From positions 868,001 through 932,000 of the forward strand of contig NZ_CP109162.1 in assembly GCF_035920445.1 (NCBI RefSeq): a stretch of DNA of 64,000 bases. Direction: 5' to 3'. The position numbers and the translations under genes are program-made. The notes under the pieces were generated by a model. It did not search any database, was not told the origin of the DNA, and saw only the letters and a program-made list of their open reading frames with translations. Positions 39,901 through 52,200 of the stretch are shown piece by piece. Origin of the DNA: Nocardia sp. NBC_01730 (GTDB taxonomy: Bacteria > Actinomycetota > Actinomycetes > Mycobacteriales > Mycobacteriaceae). Position 1 is the first letter of the stretch, and each line of letters opens with the position of its first letter.

Positions 39901-40177
39901 CGATGATCACGGCTTAGTCGCCATGGGGAAGTACATGCAGATATTCGATGAACGACAGCCCGCGTCCATCGCCGCGCCGATGTTGAGCTTGCAGGCCTCG
40001 GCGCCGTTGCCCGGGATGGATCTGGTTGAGCGGGCGCCCGCATGGCTGCACACCGGCGAGACGGTCGAGATCGACGCCGACCATTTCTCGATCATCGGAG
40101 CTGCCAGCGCCGTTGCGGCGAACGAGATACGGCGCTGGCTCGCGGCAGAGGTGAGGGCCGATGGCGATTCTTTATGA
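33938..40177 (+). CDS. PKS-B: single-module PKS with thioesterase (KS-AT-DH-KR-ACP-TE)
   Basis: A 2079-residue protein starting GTG 33938 with an N-terminal docking helix (residues ~12-32, [20 protein letters not shown]). KS is at residues ~33-458 ([15 protein letters not shown] and NIGHSQ all present). AT is at ~555-845 with GHSIGE and HAFH, so malonyl-CoA. DH at ~920-1222 has [11 protein letters not shown] and [10 protein letters not shown], both intact. KR at ~1405-1588 has LDD (B-type), FSS and NYAAAN. ACP at ~1670-1755 has ELGFDSL. TE at ~1788-2078 has nucleophile elbow GYSAGC and DADHFS as the His. The module would add an alpha,beta-unsaturated two-carbon unit and release the chain. The docking domain shows it accepts a chain from another PKS, so it is probably the final step of the PKS-C line. 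Confidence 0.93.
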   Translation: MDTSTDDSSKRMFEYLKKFTVELMETRDELTQLRERINEPIAIVGMSCRYPGGVESPEQLWDLVASGSDAVSEFPVDRGWDVEGLFDPDPDRFGKVYTREGGFLRGVGDFDAGFFGIGPREAAAMDPQQRLLLEASWEALEDAGVDPSSLRGSDTGVITGLAYTGYENTARAAEGYALTGSAGSVVSGRVAYTLGLEGPALTVDTACSSSLVAIHLGCQALRRGEASMVLAGGVTVMSTPFLFVEFSRQRGLATDGRCKAFSASADGVGWGEGVGVLVLERLSDAQRLGHDILAVVRGSAVNQDGASNGLTAPNGPSQERVIAAALAAAGLEPADVDVVEAHGTGTPLGDPIEAQALIAAYGQGRVEPLRVGSLKSNIGHSQAAAGVGGVIKMVQALRHETLPRTLHVDAPSPHVDWSAGSARLLTEAQAWPAGERVRRAGVSSFGISGTNAHLILEEAPASVVSSVEAAAVPTAMVDAVPLLVSAKSGAALRAQANRVRQWLVAHPDADVWSVASSLIDTRTQWHRRAVVVGRDRAQLLAGLADVASGSVVEGRTAFLFTGQGAQRVGMGAELYEAFPVFAAALDEVCAGFDPLLGGVLKEVMFADPEGVLDRTEWTQPALFAFEVALFRLVESFGVTPDVVAGHSIGELAAAYVSGVWSLADVCVLVAARGRLMGALPAGGAMLAVAMTEERAVEIVAANGDRLSVAAVNGPSSVVLSGDTDAVDEAEHRLSDEGVKTSRLRVSHAFHSAQMDPMLAEFRAVAEKLTYRAPTVPIFSNVSGAQAGDEVCEPGYWVEQVRECVRFAPGVDALVTAGIRRFVEVGPDAVLSSMTRQCLAESPDIEAGSVVASASRRSVDEVTQCVTMLAHAHTAGIEVDWRPLFTGRSLRRVSLPTYAFQRQRYWLEQSGSNSSTGSSDHPILTGVVPLADKDEWLFTGRVSLRTHPWLADHAVFGSVLFPGTGFLELALTAGARTDAEIVEELLFEVPLLLEADTAVDIQLGVEPADSVGRRRFMIHSRAIVTGNSDVGEWISHANGVLAPIGDTVPWWVESGQATGACLGALPDKNTLRQALSGDWPPAGAEPVSNDGLYDQLADLGFGYGPAFQGVTSVLRDGDDLLAEVSLADEYGDQAAAFGIHPALLDAAFHAAVAEQAHDMPSGRLPLPFSFAGVRLYRAGANAVRVRLVRSGVGQMQVVAVDAAGAPVLSLDSLAARPVDAQALNTAPGRRASLLALEWVSTPAPSERNHGSMAVLGAGLAELLEDEALAEVVVWSPDGAAEGDVVARTRTWVQSTLELLQTWQAAERLSGSRLVVLTRGAVSVSGRAPDPAGAAVWGLVRSAQFEHPGRFVLLDAGVAENVPVDVIAAALDSDEPQLAVRDGGFLAPRLRRQAGSAVADGSAFGAGAVLITGATAGLGALVARHLVDAHGVRRLVLVSRRGERADGVAELVGGLTASGAQVRVAACDVSDRAALSALLAGLPDEFAPSAVIHSAGVLDDGTIETLTAEQVDQVLAAKAAAAWHLHELTGDRDLSAFVLFSSVAGVMGSPGQGNYAAANAFLDALASSRRAAGLPAVSIAWGSWNQGSGMTSGLGSGAMARMGRLGVRLLETADGLALFDRAIVATAPMVVGTEFDTGALSVQARGGTLPRMLHSIVTAPVRRAADTSETLVRRLIAAPAQEHEALVLEVVREHVAVVLGHTSGDAIDPVAPFTELGFDSLAGVEFRNRLAKASGVQLPSTLVFDYPTASALAAFVLSRVGVLGSGEAATIRPARRIRTDEPIATETAHTMVETGIRGRLTDLFLAAHRRGQVDTAIPMLVEIAKIAETFAISTELVTPTPIPLSRGTERSERVLAGPALICVPTFMVGAGPHMFGRLARELGADYPITALRLPGTRPGELLPRSWDVLLDCLATTVEGTDSRQPIVLVGYSAGCAVAQALAHRLEKGGRSPAAVILLDPYSPDDAEQRRRVFVSAMGSLLDLGHEMTEIDDHGLVAMGKYMQIFDERQPASIAAPMLSLQASAPLPGMDLVERAPAWLHTGETVEIDADHFSIIGAASAVAANEIRRWLAAEVRADGDSL

Positions 40178-40247
40178 CCAGCTCGGCAAGCCCGCCCTGG
40201 TGTGGCGGTCGCTGATGTCGGTGCTGAAGCACACGAGCGCGAAATAG
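40161..40247 (+). CDS. Possible 28-residue peptide between PKS-B and PKS-C
   Basis: ATG 40161 opens a 28-codon frame ([20 protein letters not shown], then VLKHTSAK) that overlaps the last codons of PKS-B in another frame. GAGGTGAGG lies about five bases upstream. The peptide is basic and amphipathic. No family is recognised. It may be a translated coupling leader, the stump of a lost gene, or chance. Confidence 0.25.
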   Translation: MAILYDQLGKPALVWRSLMSVLKHTSAK

Positions 40248-40287
40248 CAAATGCTTGGTGTCCGATAAGGCGAGATAGAGGAACCCC

Positions 40288-43200
40288 ATGGTCGATTCGG
40301 CGAATGAGATCGCAATTGTCGGAATGTCGTGCCGGATGCCGGGGGCTGCCGACCTGGAGAGCTTCTGGCGGTTGTTGCGCGACGGTCGTGACGCCATCGG
40401 CTCTGCGCCCGCCGACCGTCCGGGAATCGACGAGACGGCCGGGTTCCTGGATTCGGCGTCGGAATTCGACGCCGATTTCTTCGGCGTGCCGCCGAATGAG
40501 GCGCGTTCGATCGATCCGCAGCAGCTGCTCGGTCTCGAGCTGAGCTGGGAGGCGTTGGAAGACGCGGGGCACCGCGACCGACACGGGGCCCGGGCCGGGG
40601 TGTTCCTGGGCAGCAGCGGAACCGATTTCGCCGAAATGCTGGCGTCGCAAGGGAAAACCAGTGTCGGCAGGTATTCGTTGTCGGCCGTGGGTAGGGGAGT
40701 CGCTGCCAACCGGATCTCCAATTACTACGGGTTCACCGGACCGAGCCTTGTCGTCGACAGCGGCCAGTCCTCGTCGCTGGTCGCGGTGCATCTGGCGTGT
40801 GAATCGCTGCGCCGCGGTGAATGCGATGTGGCGCTGGCGGGTGGGCTGAATCTGATTCTGTCGCCGTTGGGTGGCGAACGCTACGAACAGTTCGGCGCGC
40901 ACTCGCCATCGGGAAAGTGCCATACCTTCGATGAAAGTGCGGATGGCACGGTCCGTGGTGAGGGCGGCGGCATAGTGGTGCTCGAGCCATTGGCGCGGGC
41001 GGTCGCTAACGGCGACCGGGTCTATGCGGTAATTCGTGGTAGTGCGGTCAACAACGGCAATGAGCGTCAGGTGTTGAGCGCGCCCAGCGTGGCTGCACAG
41101 ACGGCGGTTATCCGGGCCGCGCTCGCGGCCGCGGACGTGGAACCGGAATCGGTGCACTATGTGGAGCTGCACGGCACCGGCACACCCGCGGGCGATCCGG
41201 TGGAGGCGACGGCCCTCGGCGAGACCTATGGCGTGGGCCGCCCCGAGGGTGCGCCGTTGGCCGTCGGTTCGGTCAAGACCAACATCGGACATCTCGAGGG
41301 CGCCGCGGGGATCGCGGGGCTGATCAAGACCGCGTTGTGCCTGTGGTATCGGGAAGTGGTCCCGAGTCTGAACTTCCGCACCCCGAATCCGCGGATCCCA
41401 CTCGATGAGCTGGGATTGCGGGTGCAGACCGCGGCGGAGACCTGGTCCGCCGCACCTGTCGGTCGGGCGGGGGTGTCGTCGTTCGGCATGGGTGGCACGA
41501 ACGCGCATGTGATTCTGGAGCAAGCGCCTGTCGGCGAGGCGACCACGCCGGCGGACACCGCGCTGCCGTTGGCGTGGGCGTTGTCCGGGCAGAGTCCGGA
41601 GGCATTGCGGGGGCAAGCTGTTCGGCTGCACGAGTGGTTGGCGGGTCATCCGGAGGCCGGTGTCGCCGATGTGGCGTATTCGCTGTTGCGTTCGCGTACG
41701 CCGTTGGAGTGGCGGGGTGCGGTGGTCGGGCGTGATGTCGATGCGATGAGCGCGGGGTTGGCCGCGTTGGTCGATCCGGTGTCGGAACCGGTTGCGGGTG
41801 CGGCCCTTGCGGTCTCGGGTCGAGCCGCGTCCCGGCGAGCGGTTTTCGTGTTTCCGGGGCACGGGAGTCAGTGGGTGGGGATGGGCGCGGAGTTGTTGGC
41901 TGCGGGTGGGGTGTTCGCGGAGTCGATCGCAGACTGCGAGGCGGCGTTGGCGCCGTTCGTGGACTGGTCGTTGACGGAGGTGTTGCGGGGGACGCCAGGG
42001 GCTCCGTCACTGGAGCGGGAAGATGTGCTGCAACCGGCGATATTCGCGGTCTCGGTGTCGCTGGCGTGGTTGTGGCGGGCTGGTGGGGTGGAGCCTGCCG
42101 CGGTGGTGGGGCATTCACAGGGGGAGATCGCGGCGGCGGTGGTGGCGGGCGGTCTGTCGTTGGCGGATGGGGCGCGGGTGGTGGCGGTGCGGTCGCGTGT
42201 TCTCACGGAGGCGTTGGCGGGATCGGGGGGCATGGCGGTGGTCGGTTCGGCGGTGGATGCGGTGACCGATCGCTTGGCGGTGTTCGGCGATCGGTTGTCG
42301 ATCGGGGCGGTGAACGCACCGGGACAGATGGTGGTGACGGGGGAGTCGGCCGCGTTGGCCGAGTTCCTTGCCGGGTGTGCGGCCGATGGTGTGTGGGCGA
42401 AGCAGGTTCCGATAGATTACCCGTCGCATTCGCCGGCGGTGGAGCGGATTCGGGATCGGTTGTTGGCCGAGTGGGCGTCGATTCGGCCGAGATCCGGTTC
42501 GGTTCCATTCTTTTCGACGGTGACCGCGGAATTCATGGACACCGCGGAGTTGGATGCCGGATATTGGTATCGAGGGCTGCGGGAACCGGTTCGGTTCGCC
42601 GAGGCGATCGAGGCGTTGTTGCGGTCGGATACGACCGCATTCGTCGAGACCAGCCCGCACCCGGTGGTGTCCACGGCGATCGAATCGACCGCGGACTCGA
42701 TCGGCAAAGTCGATCAGGTGGCCGTTATCGGCACATTGCGGCGCGGCCATGGCGGTCCGGAAGAGTTCGCCGCCGCGTTGGCTCGTGCCTACTGCGTGGG
42801 TATCGACGTGCCGCCGGAGGTGTTGTCCGGGCGGGCCGCGCGGGTGGACCTGCCGACCTATGCGTTCCAACGGCGGCAGTGCTGGACGCTGGAGGGCGTG
42901 GATTCGCTCCCGTCGCCCCCGGATGAAAGCATTCCGGGGCAGGCGTCGCGTACTGCTTCTCCGGCTGGACAGCGGCGTGCTGTGGTAGCGGGTCCGTTGG
43001 CGCCGCGATTGTTCGCGGTTCCCGAGCGCGAGCGGGACACGCTGGTGCTTGCGGTGGTGTGCGAGCAGGCCGCGGTGGTACTCGGCCACGATTCGCCCGA
43101 GGCCGTCCATCCCGAGCTGCCGTTTACCGCGATCGGGTTCGATTCGGTGAGCGGACAACAGCTGCGACACCGGCTGGTGGCGGCCACCGGTGTGGAGTTG

Positions 43201-46200
43201 CCGACAACGCTGATATTCGACCACCCGACACCGACCGGAGTGGCGCGCCTGGTGCGTTCGCGGCTCGAAGGTGTGGATCTCGACGTGCGGCGGGTGGTGC
43301 GTCGCGCGCACTCCGACGAGCCGGTCGCGATCATCGGCATCGGCTGCCGTTTCCCCGGTGGCGTCGCCTCGGCCGAGGATCTGTGGGATCTCGTTGCGGC
43401 GGGTCGGGATGCGATCACGCCGTTCCCGTCCGACCGGGGTTGGGACCTGGAGCGGCTGTTCGACCCGGACCCGGACAAGCCGGGCACTGTATACACCCGA
43501 GAAGGTGGATTCCTGTCCGACGCGGGTGGTTTCGATGCGGGATTCTTCGGCATCGGTCCGCGCGAGGCGGCCGCGATGGATCCGCAGCAGCGGCTGATGT
43601 TGGAGGTCTCCTGGGAAGCCTTGGAGCAGGCCGGGATCGACCCGGCCTCGCTGCGCGGCACCGACACCGGCGTGTACGTCGGCGCCTGCTCGTCGGGTTA
43701 TTCGCGCGGCGTGACCGGCGAATACGAAGCCTTCCGGTTGACCGGGACGTCGCATAGCGTGATATCCGGCCGCGTCTCTTACGTTTTCGGCCTGGAGGGG
43801 CCCGCGGTCACGGTGGACACCGCGTGCTCGTCGTCGCTGGTCGCGCTGCACCTCGCGTGCCAGGCGCTGCGTCAGGGCGAGGCATCGCTCGTCCTCGCGG
43901 GCGGCGTGAGTATTGCGGCGAGCCCCGCGCTGTACGTCGACTTTGCCCGCCAACGGGGACTGGCCGCCGATGGACGGTGCAAGGCATTCTCCGCAGCCGC
44001 AGACGGTGTGACGTGGGCCGAGGGCGTCGGCGTGCTGGTGGTCGAGCGCCTGTCGGACGCGCAGCGGTTGGGCCACAACGTTCTTGCGGTGGTGCGCGGC
44101 AGCGCGATCAATCAGGACGGTGCGAGCAACGGCCTGGCCGCGCCGAACGGGCCGTCACAGGAGCGTGTCATCGCGCAGGCGTTGGCCAATGCCGGCCTGG
44201 GGCCGTCGGATGTAGATGCGGTCGAGGCACACGGCACCGGAACGGCATTGGGTGATCCGATCGAGGCCCAGGCGTTGATCGCCGCCTACGGTAGGGACCG
44301 CGAAGAGCCGCTGCGGATCGGGTCCGTGAAGTCCAATATCGGCCACGCGGTCGCCGCTGCGGGCATCGGTGGTGTGATCAAAATGGTGCAGGCGTTGCGG
44401 CATGAAACCTTGCCGAAGACATTGCATGTGGCCGAGCCGAGCCCACATGTGGATTGGTCGGCGGGCGATGTCGAGTTGTTGACCGAGGCGCACGCGTGGT
44501 CCGCGGGCGTGCGGGTGCGGCGTGCGGGCGTCTCGTCGTTCGGCATCAGCGGCACGAACGCGCACCTGATTCTGGAGGAGGCGCCCGCGGTCGCCGCGAC
44601 GACTCATCGCGGTGAATCAACTGTGGCGATGGGTCATCGCGACAGTGTGCCGTTGGTGGTGTCGGCGAAGTCGGAAGCGGGTTTGCGTGCGCAGGCGGGG
44701 CGTTTGGGTGAGTGGTTGGTGGCGCATGCGGATGTGAGTGTGGGGGATGTGGCGTATTCGTTGTTGCGTCATCGTCCGCAGTTGGAGTGGCGTGGGGTGG
44801 TTGTGGGTCGGGAGTTGGCTGATTTTCGAGCGGGGTTGGCCAGTGTGGCGGTTGGGGGGCCGGTATCGGGTCGTGTTGTATCGGGTCGTGTTGTGTCGCG
44901 TCGGGTGGCGTTCGTGTTTCCGGGGCAGGGGAGTCAGTGGGTGGGGATGGGCACGGAGTTGTTGGCTGGGGGTGGGGTGTTCGCGGAGTCGATCGGGGAG
45001 TGCGAGGCGGCGTTGGCGCCGTTTGTGGATTGGTCGTTGACCGCTGTGTTGCGGGGGGAGTCGGGTGCGGTGTCGTTGGAGCGGGTGGATGTGGTTCAGC
45101 CTGTGCTGTTCGCGGTGATGGTGTCGTTGGCGCGGATGTGGCGGGCGAGTGGGGTGGAACCTGCTGTGGTGGTGGGGCATTCACAGGGGGAGATCGCGGC
45201 GGCTGTGGTGGCGGGTGGTTTGTCGTTGTCGGATGGGGCGCGGGTGGTGGCCGTGCGTTCCCGGGTTGTGGCGGAGGAGTTGGCCGGTGGAGGTGGTATG
45301 GCGTCGGTGAGTTCGGCCGGTGAGGCGCTCGCGGAGCGGTTGGCGGGTTTCGGAGACCGGCTGTCGGTGGCGGCGGTGAACGGTCCGGGTCAGACGGTGG
45401 TGTCGGGGGAGGCGTCGGCCCTGGAGGAGTTCTTGGCCGGGTGCGCAGCCGATGGTGTGTGGGCGAAACGGATTCCGGTGGATTATGCGTCGCATTCGGA
45501 GGCGGTGGAATCGGTTCGGGATCGGGTGTTGGCGGAGTTGGATGGGGTTGTGCCGATGTCGGGGTCGGTGCCGTTCTTCTCGACTGTGTTGGCGGATTAT
45601 GTCGATACCGAGGGGTTGGATGCGGGGTATTGGTATCGGGGGTTGCGTGAGCAGGTGCGGTTCGCCGAGTCGGTGGAGACGTTGCAGCGTGCGGGGGTGA
45701 ATGCTTTTATCGAGGTGAGTCCGCATCCGGTGTTGACGATGGGTGTGGAGGGGACGGCGGAGTCGATCGGTTCGGCTGATCGCGTGGCTGTATTGGGTAC
45801 GTTGAAGCGTGACCGTGGAGGTTGGGAGCAGGTCACTGTCGCGTTGGCGGAGGCTTACTGCGTCGGTGTCGAGGTAGCGGTGCAGGCGTTGGCTCCGGCC
45901 GCCGCGCGGTCGCTCGGCAAACCTCACCATGGTCGCTCGGCAAGCTTCGCTCCGCGCCCCGCCGCAATGGTGGACCTGCCGACGTATGCGTTTCAGCACA
46001 AGCGGTATTGGTTGCAGCCGGGCGACGCGCCGAATGTGTGGCGGTCGGGCCTGGACGAAGCGGGGCATCCGCTGTTGGGCGCGATGGTGCGGCTGCCGGA
46101 CTCCCGGGATGTGGTGTTCACCGGCAGATTGTCGCAAGCCGGTCACCCGTGGCTGGCCGACCATGCCGTCGCCGGGGTGGCGTTGTTGCCCGGCGCCGCT

Positions 46201-49200
46201 CTCGTGGAGCTGGCCCTGCACGTGGGATCGATGGTGAAGTGCCCGCATTTGGCGGAGCTGGTGATCGAGGCGCCCCTACCGGTTCCGGCCGCCGGAGCCG
46301 TCGAGCTGCGAGTCATGGCGGGCGGACCGGATGAGACGGGCGCACGGCCGGTGTCGGTGTACTCCCGCGCGCGCGGTGACGAAGAGTCCGATCGGTCCGA
46401 GATCGGTGATGGTTCCCTATCGGAAGAGTGGGTGCGCCACGCGGTCGGGTCGGTCACTGCCCAGGCGGACGAGCCCTTGGTCGACCCGAGTATGGCGAGC
46501 TGGCCGCCGGCCGGTGTGACGGCGATGCCGATCGACGACGTTTACGCGGATCTGGCGAAGTTGGGCTATGAGTACGGGCCGGTGTTCCGGGGACTGACCG
46601 CGTTGTGGCGGCGTAATGGTGAGGTGTTCGCGGAGGTCGCGCTTCCGGAGCAGGCCCGGTCGCAGGTTGCGGAGTTCGGTATGCATCCCGCCCTGTTGGA
46701 TGCTGCGCTGCACGCGATCCTGCTGGGTGAGTTGGTTGCCGCACCGCAGGCCGGTCAGGTGGCCGTCCCGTTCTCGTGGGAGCACGTTGCGCTGCACGCG
46801 ACGGGGGCGACTTCCCTGCGGGTTCGAGCGGTGGTGTCGGGGAGTGAGCGGATCGCGGTGACGGTCGCCGACGAGGCGGGTGTGGCAGTGGCCGAGGTGG
46901 AGGCGCTGACCATGCGCCCGCTCTCGACCGACGCGCTCCTCGGTGCTGCCGGTTGTCGGAGCGACGGTATCGGTTACCGGGTGGATTGGGTCGCGCTGGC
47001 CTCCCCCGAGGACGAACTCACCGAAGCCGAAGCCTGGAGTCCCGCAGACGACGGGGAAGTCGTCACGATCGCGGGACAGAGCGTGACGGTGGTGCGGCTC
47101 GACGCAGCTCCTTCCGACCACGATCTCCCGGCGGCGGTGCGGGATGCGGTGACCGCGCTGGCGGTGCGAGTGCAGCGGCTGCTGGTGCAGGACGGGCTGA
47201 TCGTGGTGGTGACTCGACAGGCGATGGCGGTGCACCCGGGGGAGTCCGTGGATCTGTCCGGTGCGGCGGCGTGGGGTCTGCTGCGCACGGCGCAGAGCGA
47301 GCACCTGGACCGGATTCTCGTCGTCGACGTCGGTGATTGGGCCGATTATCGGCACGGTGTGGCCCTGATTGTGATGATGGGTGACGAACGCCAGCTGGCG
47401 ATACGGCGCGGGACGGCGTACGCACCCCGGCTGAACTTCGGCGTCGGCGACAACGTGGGTGCGAGTGACCTGGTGCAGACGCCGGCGTGGGGCTTGACCT
47501 ACCTCGGCAAGGGCACGTTGACCGGAGACAACCTCACGCTGACCGCGACGCCGGCCGAGCTGCGGGCGCTCGAGCCCGGCCAGGTCCGGGTGGCGGTGCG
47601 CGCGGTAGGCGTGAATTTCCGTGATGTGCTGATCACTCTGGGCATGATAAGGTTTGGTTTGGGCATAGTGACGGAAGAGGATGCCGCGATCTGTGTCGAG
47701 GGTGCGGGCATCGTGCTCGAGGTGGCACCCGATGTGACCGAATTCGCGCCAGGTGACCGGGTTTTCGGGTTCATCGCCGGTGCCGGATCGGTGTCGGTGA
47801 CTGATCGGCGAGTGCTCGCGCGGATCCCGCAGGGATGGTCTTTCGCCCAGGCCGCGGCGGTGCCGGTGGTGTACGCGACCGCCTACTACGGTCTCGTCGA
47901 CTTGGCCGGTGCGCAATCCGGTGAGACGCTGCTGCTGCACGCGGCCACCGGTGGTGTCGGCATCGCAGCGATACAGTTGGCTCGGCACCTGGGTTTGCGT
48001 CTGTTGGTGACCGCCAGCCGGCCCAAATGGGATGTGCTGTGCGACATGGGATTCGACGACTCGTATATCGGCGACTCGCGCACGCTGGATTTCGAGCGGA
48101 AGTTTCGCGACGCCACCGATGGTGGCGGCGTGGACATCGTATTGAATTCGCTGACCGGCGAATTCGTGGACGCGTCGCTGCGACTGATGCCGCGCGGCGG
48201 CAAGTTCATCGAGATGGGCCACCTCGACGAGCGTGATCCGGTGCAGGTGGCCGCTGAACATCATGGGGTGGATTACCACCATTTCATGCTGATGGAGGTG
48301 GGGCCGGATCGGTTGGGGGAGATTCTGGCGATTGTTGTCGAGCTTTTCGACGCCGGGGCGTTGGCGCCTTCGCAGATCACCGCGTGGGATGTGCGGCAGG
48401 CGCCGGAAGCGTTCCGGTATATCAGTCAGGCTCGACATATCGGCAAGACCGTGCTGACTGTGCCGACCCCGTTGCGGCCCGATGGCACTGTGTTGATCAC
48501 CGGTGGTACCGGGGGATTGGGTGCGGTGGTCGCGCGGCACCTGATCACTGCCCACGGCGTCCGGAGGCTGTTGTTGGCGGGCAGGCGCGGCCCGGCCGCG
48601 CCCGGCGCGGCCGAACTGGCCGCAGAGCTCACCGAGCTGGGCGCGCATGTGGACGTGGTCGCCTGTGATGCGGCCGATCGGGTGGCGTTGGATGCGGTGT
48701 TGGCGGGGATACCGTCGGAGCATCCGTTGACCGGTGTGGTGCATGCCGCGGGTGTGTTGGCCGACGGCCTGTTTGCCGCCATGACGCAGGAGCAGATCGC
48801 GGATGTGCTGCGGCCCAAGGTGGATGCGGCGTGGCATCTGCACGAGGCGACGAAGGATCTGGATCTGTCGGCGTTCGTGCTGTATTCCTCCGTCACGGGT
48901 GTGATCGGCAATCCGGGGCAGGCGAACTACGCCGCCGCCAACGTCTTCCTCGATGCGTTGGCGCAACACCGGCATGTGAACGGTCTGCCCGCGACGTCGA
49001 TGGCGTGGGGGCTGTGGTCCGAGCGCACCGGTATGACCAGTGCCCTCGGCGCGGCCGACGTCGCCCGGTTGCGACGGGAGGGCTTCCTGCCGATCGGCGA
49101 CCAGGACGGTATGGCGCTGTTCGATGCTGCCCTGGCGGGCGGCCGGGCGGCGTCCGTGACTGTCCGGGTCGACCGGTCCGCACTGGCCGAGGATGATCTG

Positions 49201-52200
49201 CGCCCGATCATGCGCGGTTTGCTGCGGCCGTCCCGCCGTCGCGTGGGTGGCAGGGCAAGCGAGTCGTCGACGCTGGCGGCGCAGGTGGCCGGCCGGTCGG
49301 TGGCCGAGCAAGAACGCATCATCCTCGAGGTGATCCGTGCCCAGGCGGCGGCGGTGCTGGGTCACGAGAGCGCCGAGTCGATCGCCCCGGATATGCCGTT
49401 CAAGGATATCGGGTTCGATTCGCTCAGCGTCATGGAGTTCCGCAACCAGCTGGTCAAGGCCACCGGTCTCCAGTTGCCGTCAACCCTGGTATTCGACTAT
49501 CCGACCGCGGAGGCGATGGCGAAGCTGGTGCATTCCCGAGTCGCGCCGACGATCGCGGATGGACCCGCTGAGAAGAAGGCTCCGCGCCGGGTTCGGGCAG
49601 ACGAGCCGATCGCCATCGTAGGGATGAGCTGCCGGTATCCCGGCGGTGTCGCATCACCGGACGATCTCTGGGATCTTCTTGCTTCCGGAACCGACGCCAC
49701 CGGCGAGTTCCCGACAGATCGTGGTTGGGATCTGGAGCGGCTGTTCGATGAGAATCCGGACAAGTCCGGTACCTCTTACACTCGCCGCGGCGGATTCCTC
49801 TATGACGCAGGCGATTTCGATGCCGGTTTCTTCGGCATCAGCCCGCGGGAGGCCTCCGCGATGGACCCGCAGCAACGTCTGTTGCTGGAAGCGTCCTGGG
49901 CGGCGCTGGAGGAGGCGGGCATCGACCCGATCTCGTTGCGCGGCAGCGATACCGGAGTGTTCGCTGGAGCGTGCCAGTCGGGCTACTCCGATCGGGTGAC
50001 CGGCGATCTGGAGGGCTACCGGCTCACCGGCACCTCGAACAGCGTGATCTCGGGCCGCGTGTCATATGTTCTAGGCCTCGAAGGGCCCGCCGTCACCATG
50101 GACACCGCATGCTCGTCCTCACTGGTCGCGCTGCACCAGGCGTGTCGAGCGCTGCGCCAGGGGGAGACCTCGCTGGCGTTGGCGAGTGGCGTGACGGTCG
50201 CGGCAGGTCCCTCCATCTACGTTGATTTCGCGCGGCAGCGTGGTCTGTCTCCCGATGGGCGCTGCAAGTCGTTCTCCGCCGCGGCCGACGGCGTCGCCTT
50301 CTCCGAGGGCGTCGGCGTGCTGGTGCTCGAGCGGCTTTCCGACGCCGAGCGCCTGGGTCACAACGTCCTGGCCCTCGTGCGCGGGTCGGCGGTGAATCAG
50401 GATGGTGCGAGTAATGGTTTGTCGGCGCCGAATGGTCCCTCGCAGGAGCGGGTGATCGCGGCGGCATTGGCCGATGCCGGGTTGGCGCCGTCGGATGTGG
50501 ATGCGGTGGAGGCGCACGGTACCGGCACGACATTGGGCGATCCGATAGAGGCGCAGGCACTGATCAACGCCTACGGGCACGACCGCCCGGGACAACCACT
50601 GCGGATCGGGTCGATCAAGTCGAACATCGGACATCCGATCGCCGCGGCCGGCGTCGGTGGCGTGATCAAGATGGTGCAGGCGCTGCGGCACGAAACTCTG
50701 CCGAAGACGCTCCATGTGGATGAGCCGAGCCCGCACGTGGAGTGGGCGGAGGGCAACGTCGAGCTGCTGACCGAGGCCCAGCCCTGGCCACGCAACGGGC
50801 GCGTCCGTCGTGCCGGGGTGTCGTCGTTCGGCATCAGCGGCACCAATGCCCATACCATCCTGGAAGAAGCGCCTGCCCGGTATGTGCGGTCGAGCCCGGA
50901 GCAGGTAGCGCAGCGTGACGATGGAGGGCTCCGCACAGACCGCATCGGACACCGACGAGTTCCGGCGTCGCAGCCTGCGCCCGCGGAGCCCCACATCGGG
51001 GCAGCCGTGCCGTGGTTGGTGTCGGCGAGTTCCGAGTCGGGTGTGCGGGCGCAGGCGGATCGGTTGCGGCAGTGGGTGATCGACGCTCCAGACGCGGACG
51101 TGTGGGATATCGCGCACTCTTTGGTGACGTCCCGGGCTGCGTTGGACTGGCGCGGCGCGGTCGTCGGGCGCGACCGGAACGAGCTGCTGGCGGGATTGGC
51201 GGCCCTTGCCGATGATGCGTCCGGCGGCGGCGGTGCCGTTACCGGCAGCATCGGCTCGGGCCGCACGGCGTTTCTTTTTACCGGTCAGGGTGCTCAGCGG
51301 GTGGGGATGGGTGCGGGCTTGTACCGGGCGTTTCCGGTGTTCGCTGCGGCGCTGGATGAGGTGTGCGCTCAGTTCGATCCGCTGCTCGGTCGAGGGTTGA
51401 AGGAATTGATGTTCGATGATGCCGAAGAATTGTTGGATCGGACGGAGTTCACCCAGCCTGCGTTGTTCGCGTTCGAGGTGGCGTTGTTCCGGTTGTTGGA
51501 GTCGTTCGGTGTGACACCGGATGTGTTGGTCGGGCATTCGATCGGTGAGTTGGCTGCGGCGTATGTGGCGGGTGTGTGGTCGCTGGAGGATGCGTGTGTG
51601 TTGGTGGCGGCGCGTGGCCGGTTGATGGGTGGGTTGCCTGTTGGTGGGGCGATGCTTGCCGTGGCGATCGGTGAGGAGCGGGCGGGGGATGTGGTTGCCG
51701 CGTTTTTATCGTCGGGCACTGTGGGTGATCGGGTGTCGATCGCGGCGGTGAACGGTCCGTCGTCGACGGTGTTGTCGGGGGATGCCGATGCTGTCGAGGA
51801 GATCGAGCGGGCGTTGTCCGGGGATGGGGTTGAGACGAGTCGGTTGCGGGTCGGTCATGCGTTCCATTCGGCGCGGATGGAGCCGATGTTGGCGGAGTTC
51901 CTGGCGGTGGCCGAAGGTATCGCGTACCGGTCGCCGGAACTTCCGATCGTGTCGAACGAGACCGGTGAGTTTGCTGGTGATGCGGTGATCGATCCGGAGT
52001 ATTGGGTGCGGCAGGTGCGGGGGTGCGTGCGGTTCGCGCCGGGTGTGACGACCGCGGTCGCGGTGGGTGTGCGGCGGTTTGTGGAGGTGGGTCCGGATGC
52101 GGTGTTGGCGGCGATGACTCGGCAGTGCCTGGCGCGGAATCCGGAGGTCGAGTCGGCCTCGTGGGTGGCCGCGGCGGCCCGGCGGACGGTGGATGAGGTG

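Noticed and set aside
46417..49365. A 982-codon minus-strand frame opposite PKS-C.
   Set aside because: His/Arg/Gln-rich sequence without domains, produced by the codon bias of the PKS on the plus strand.
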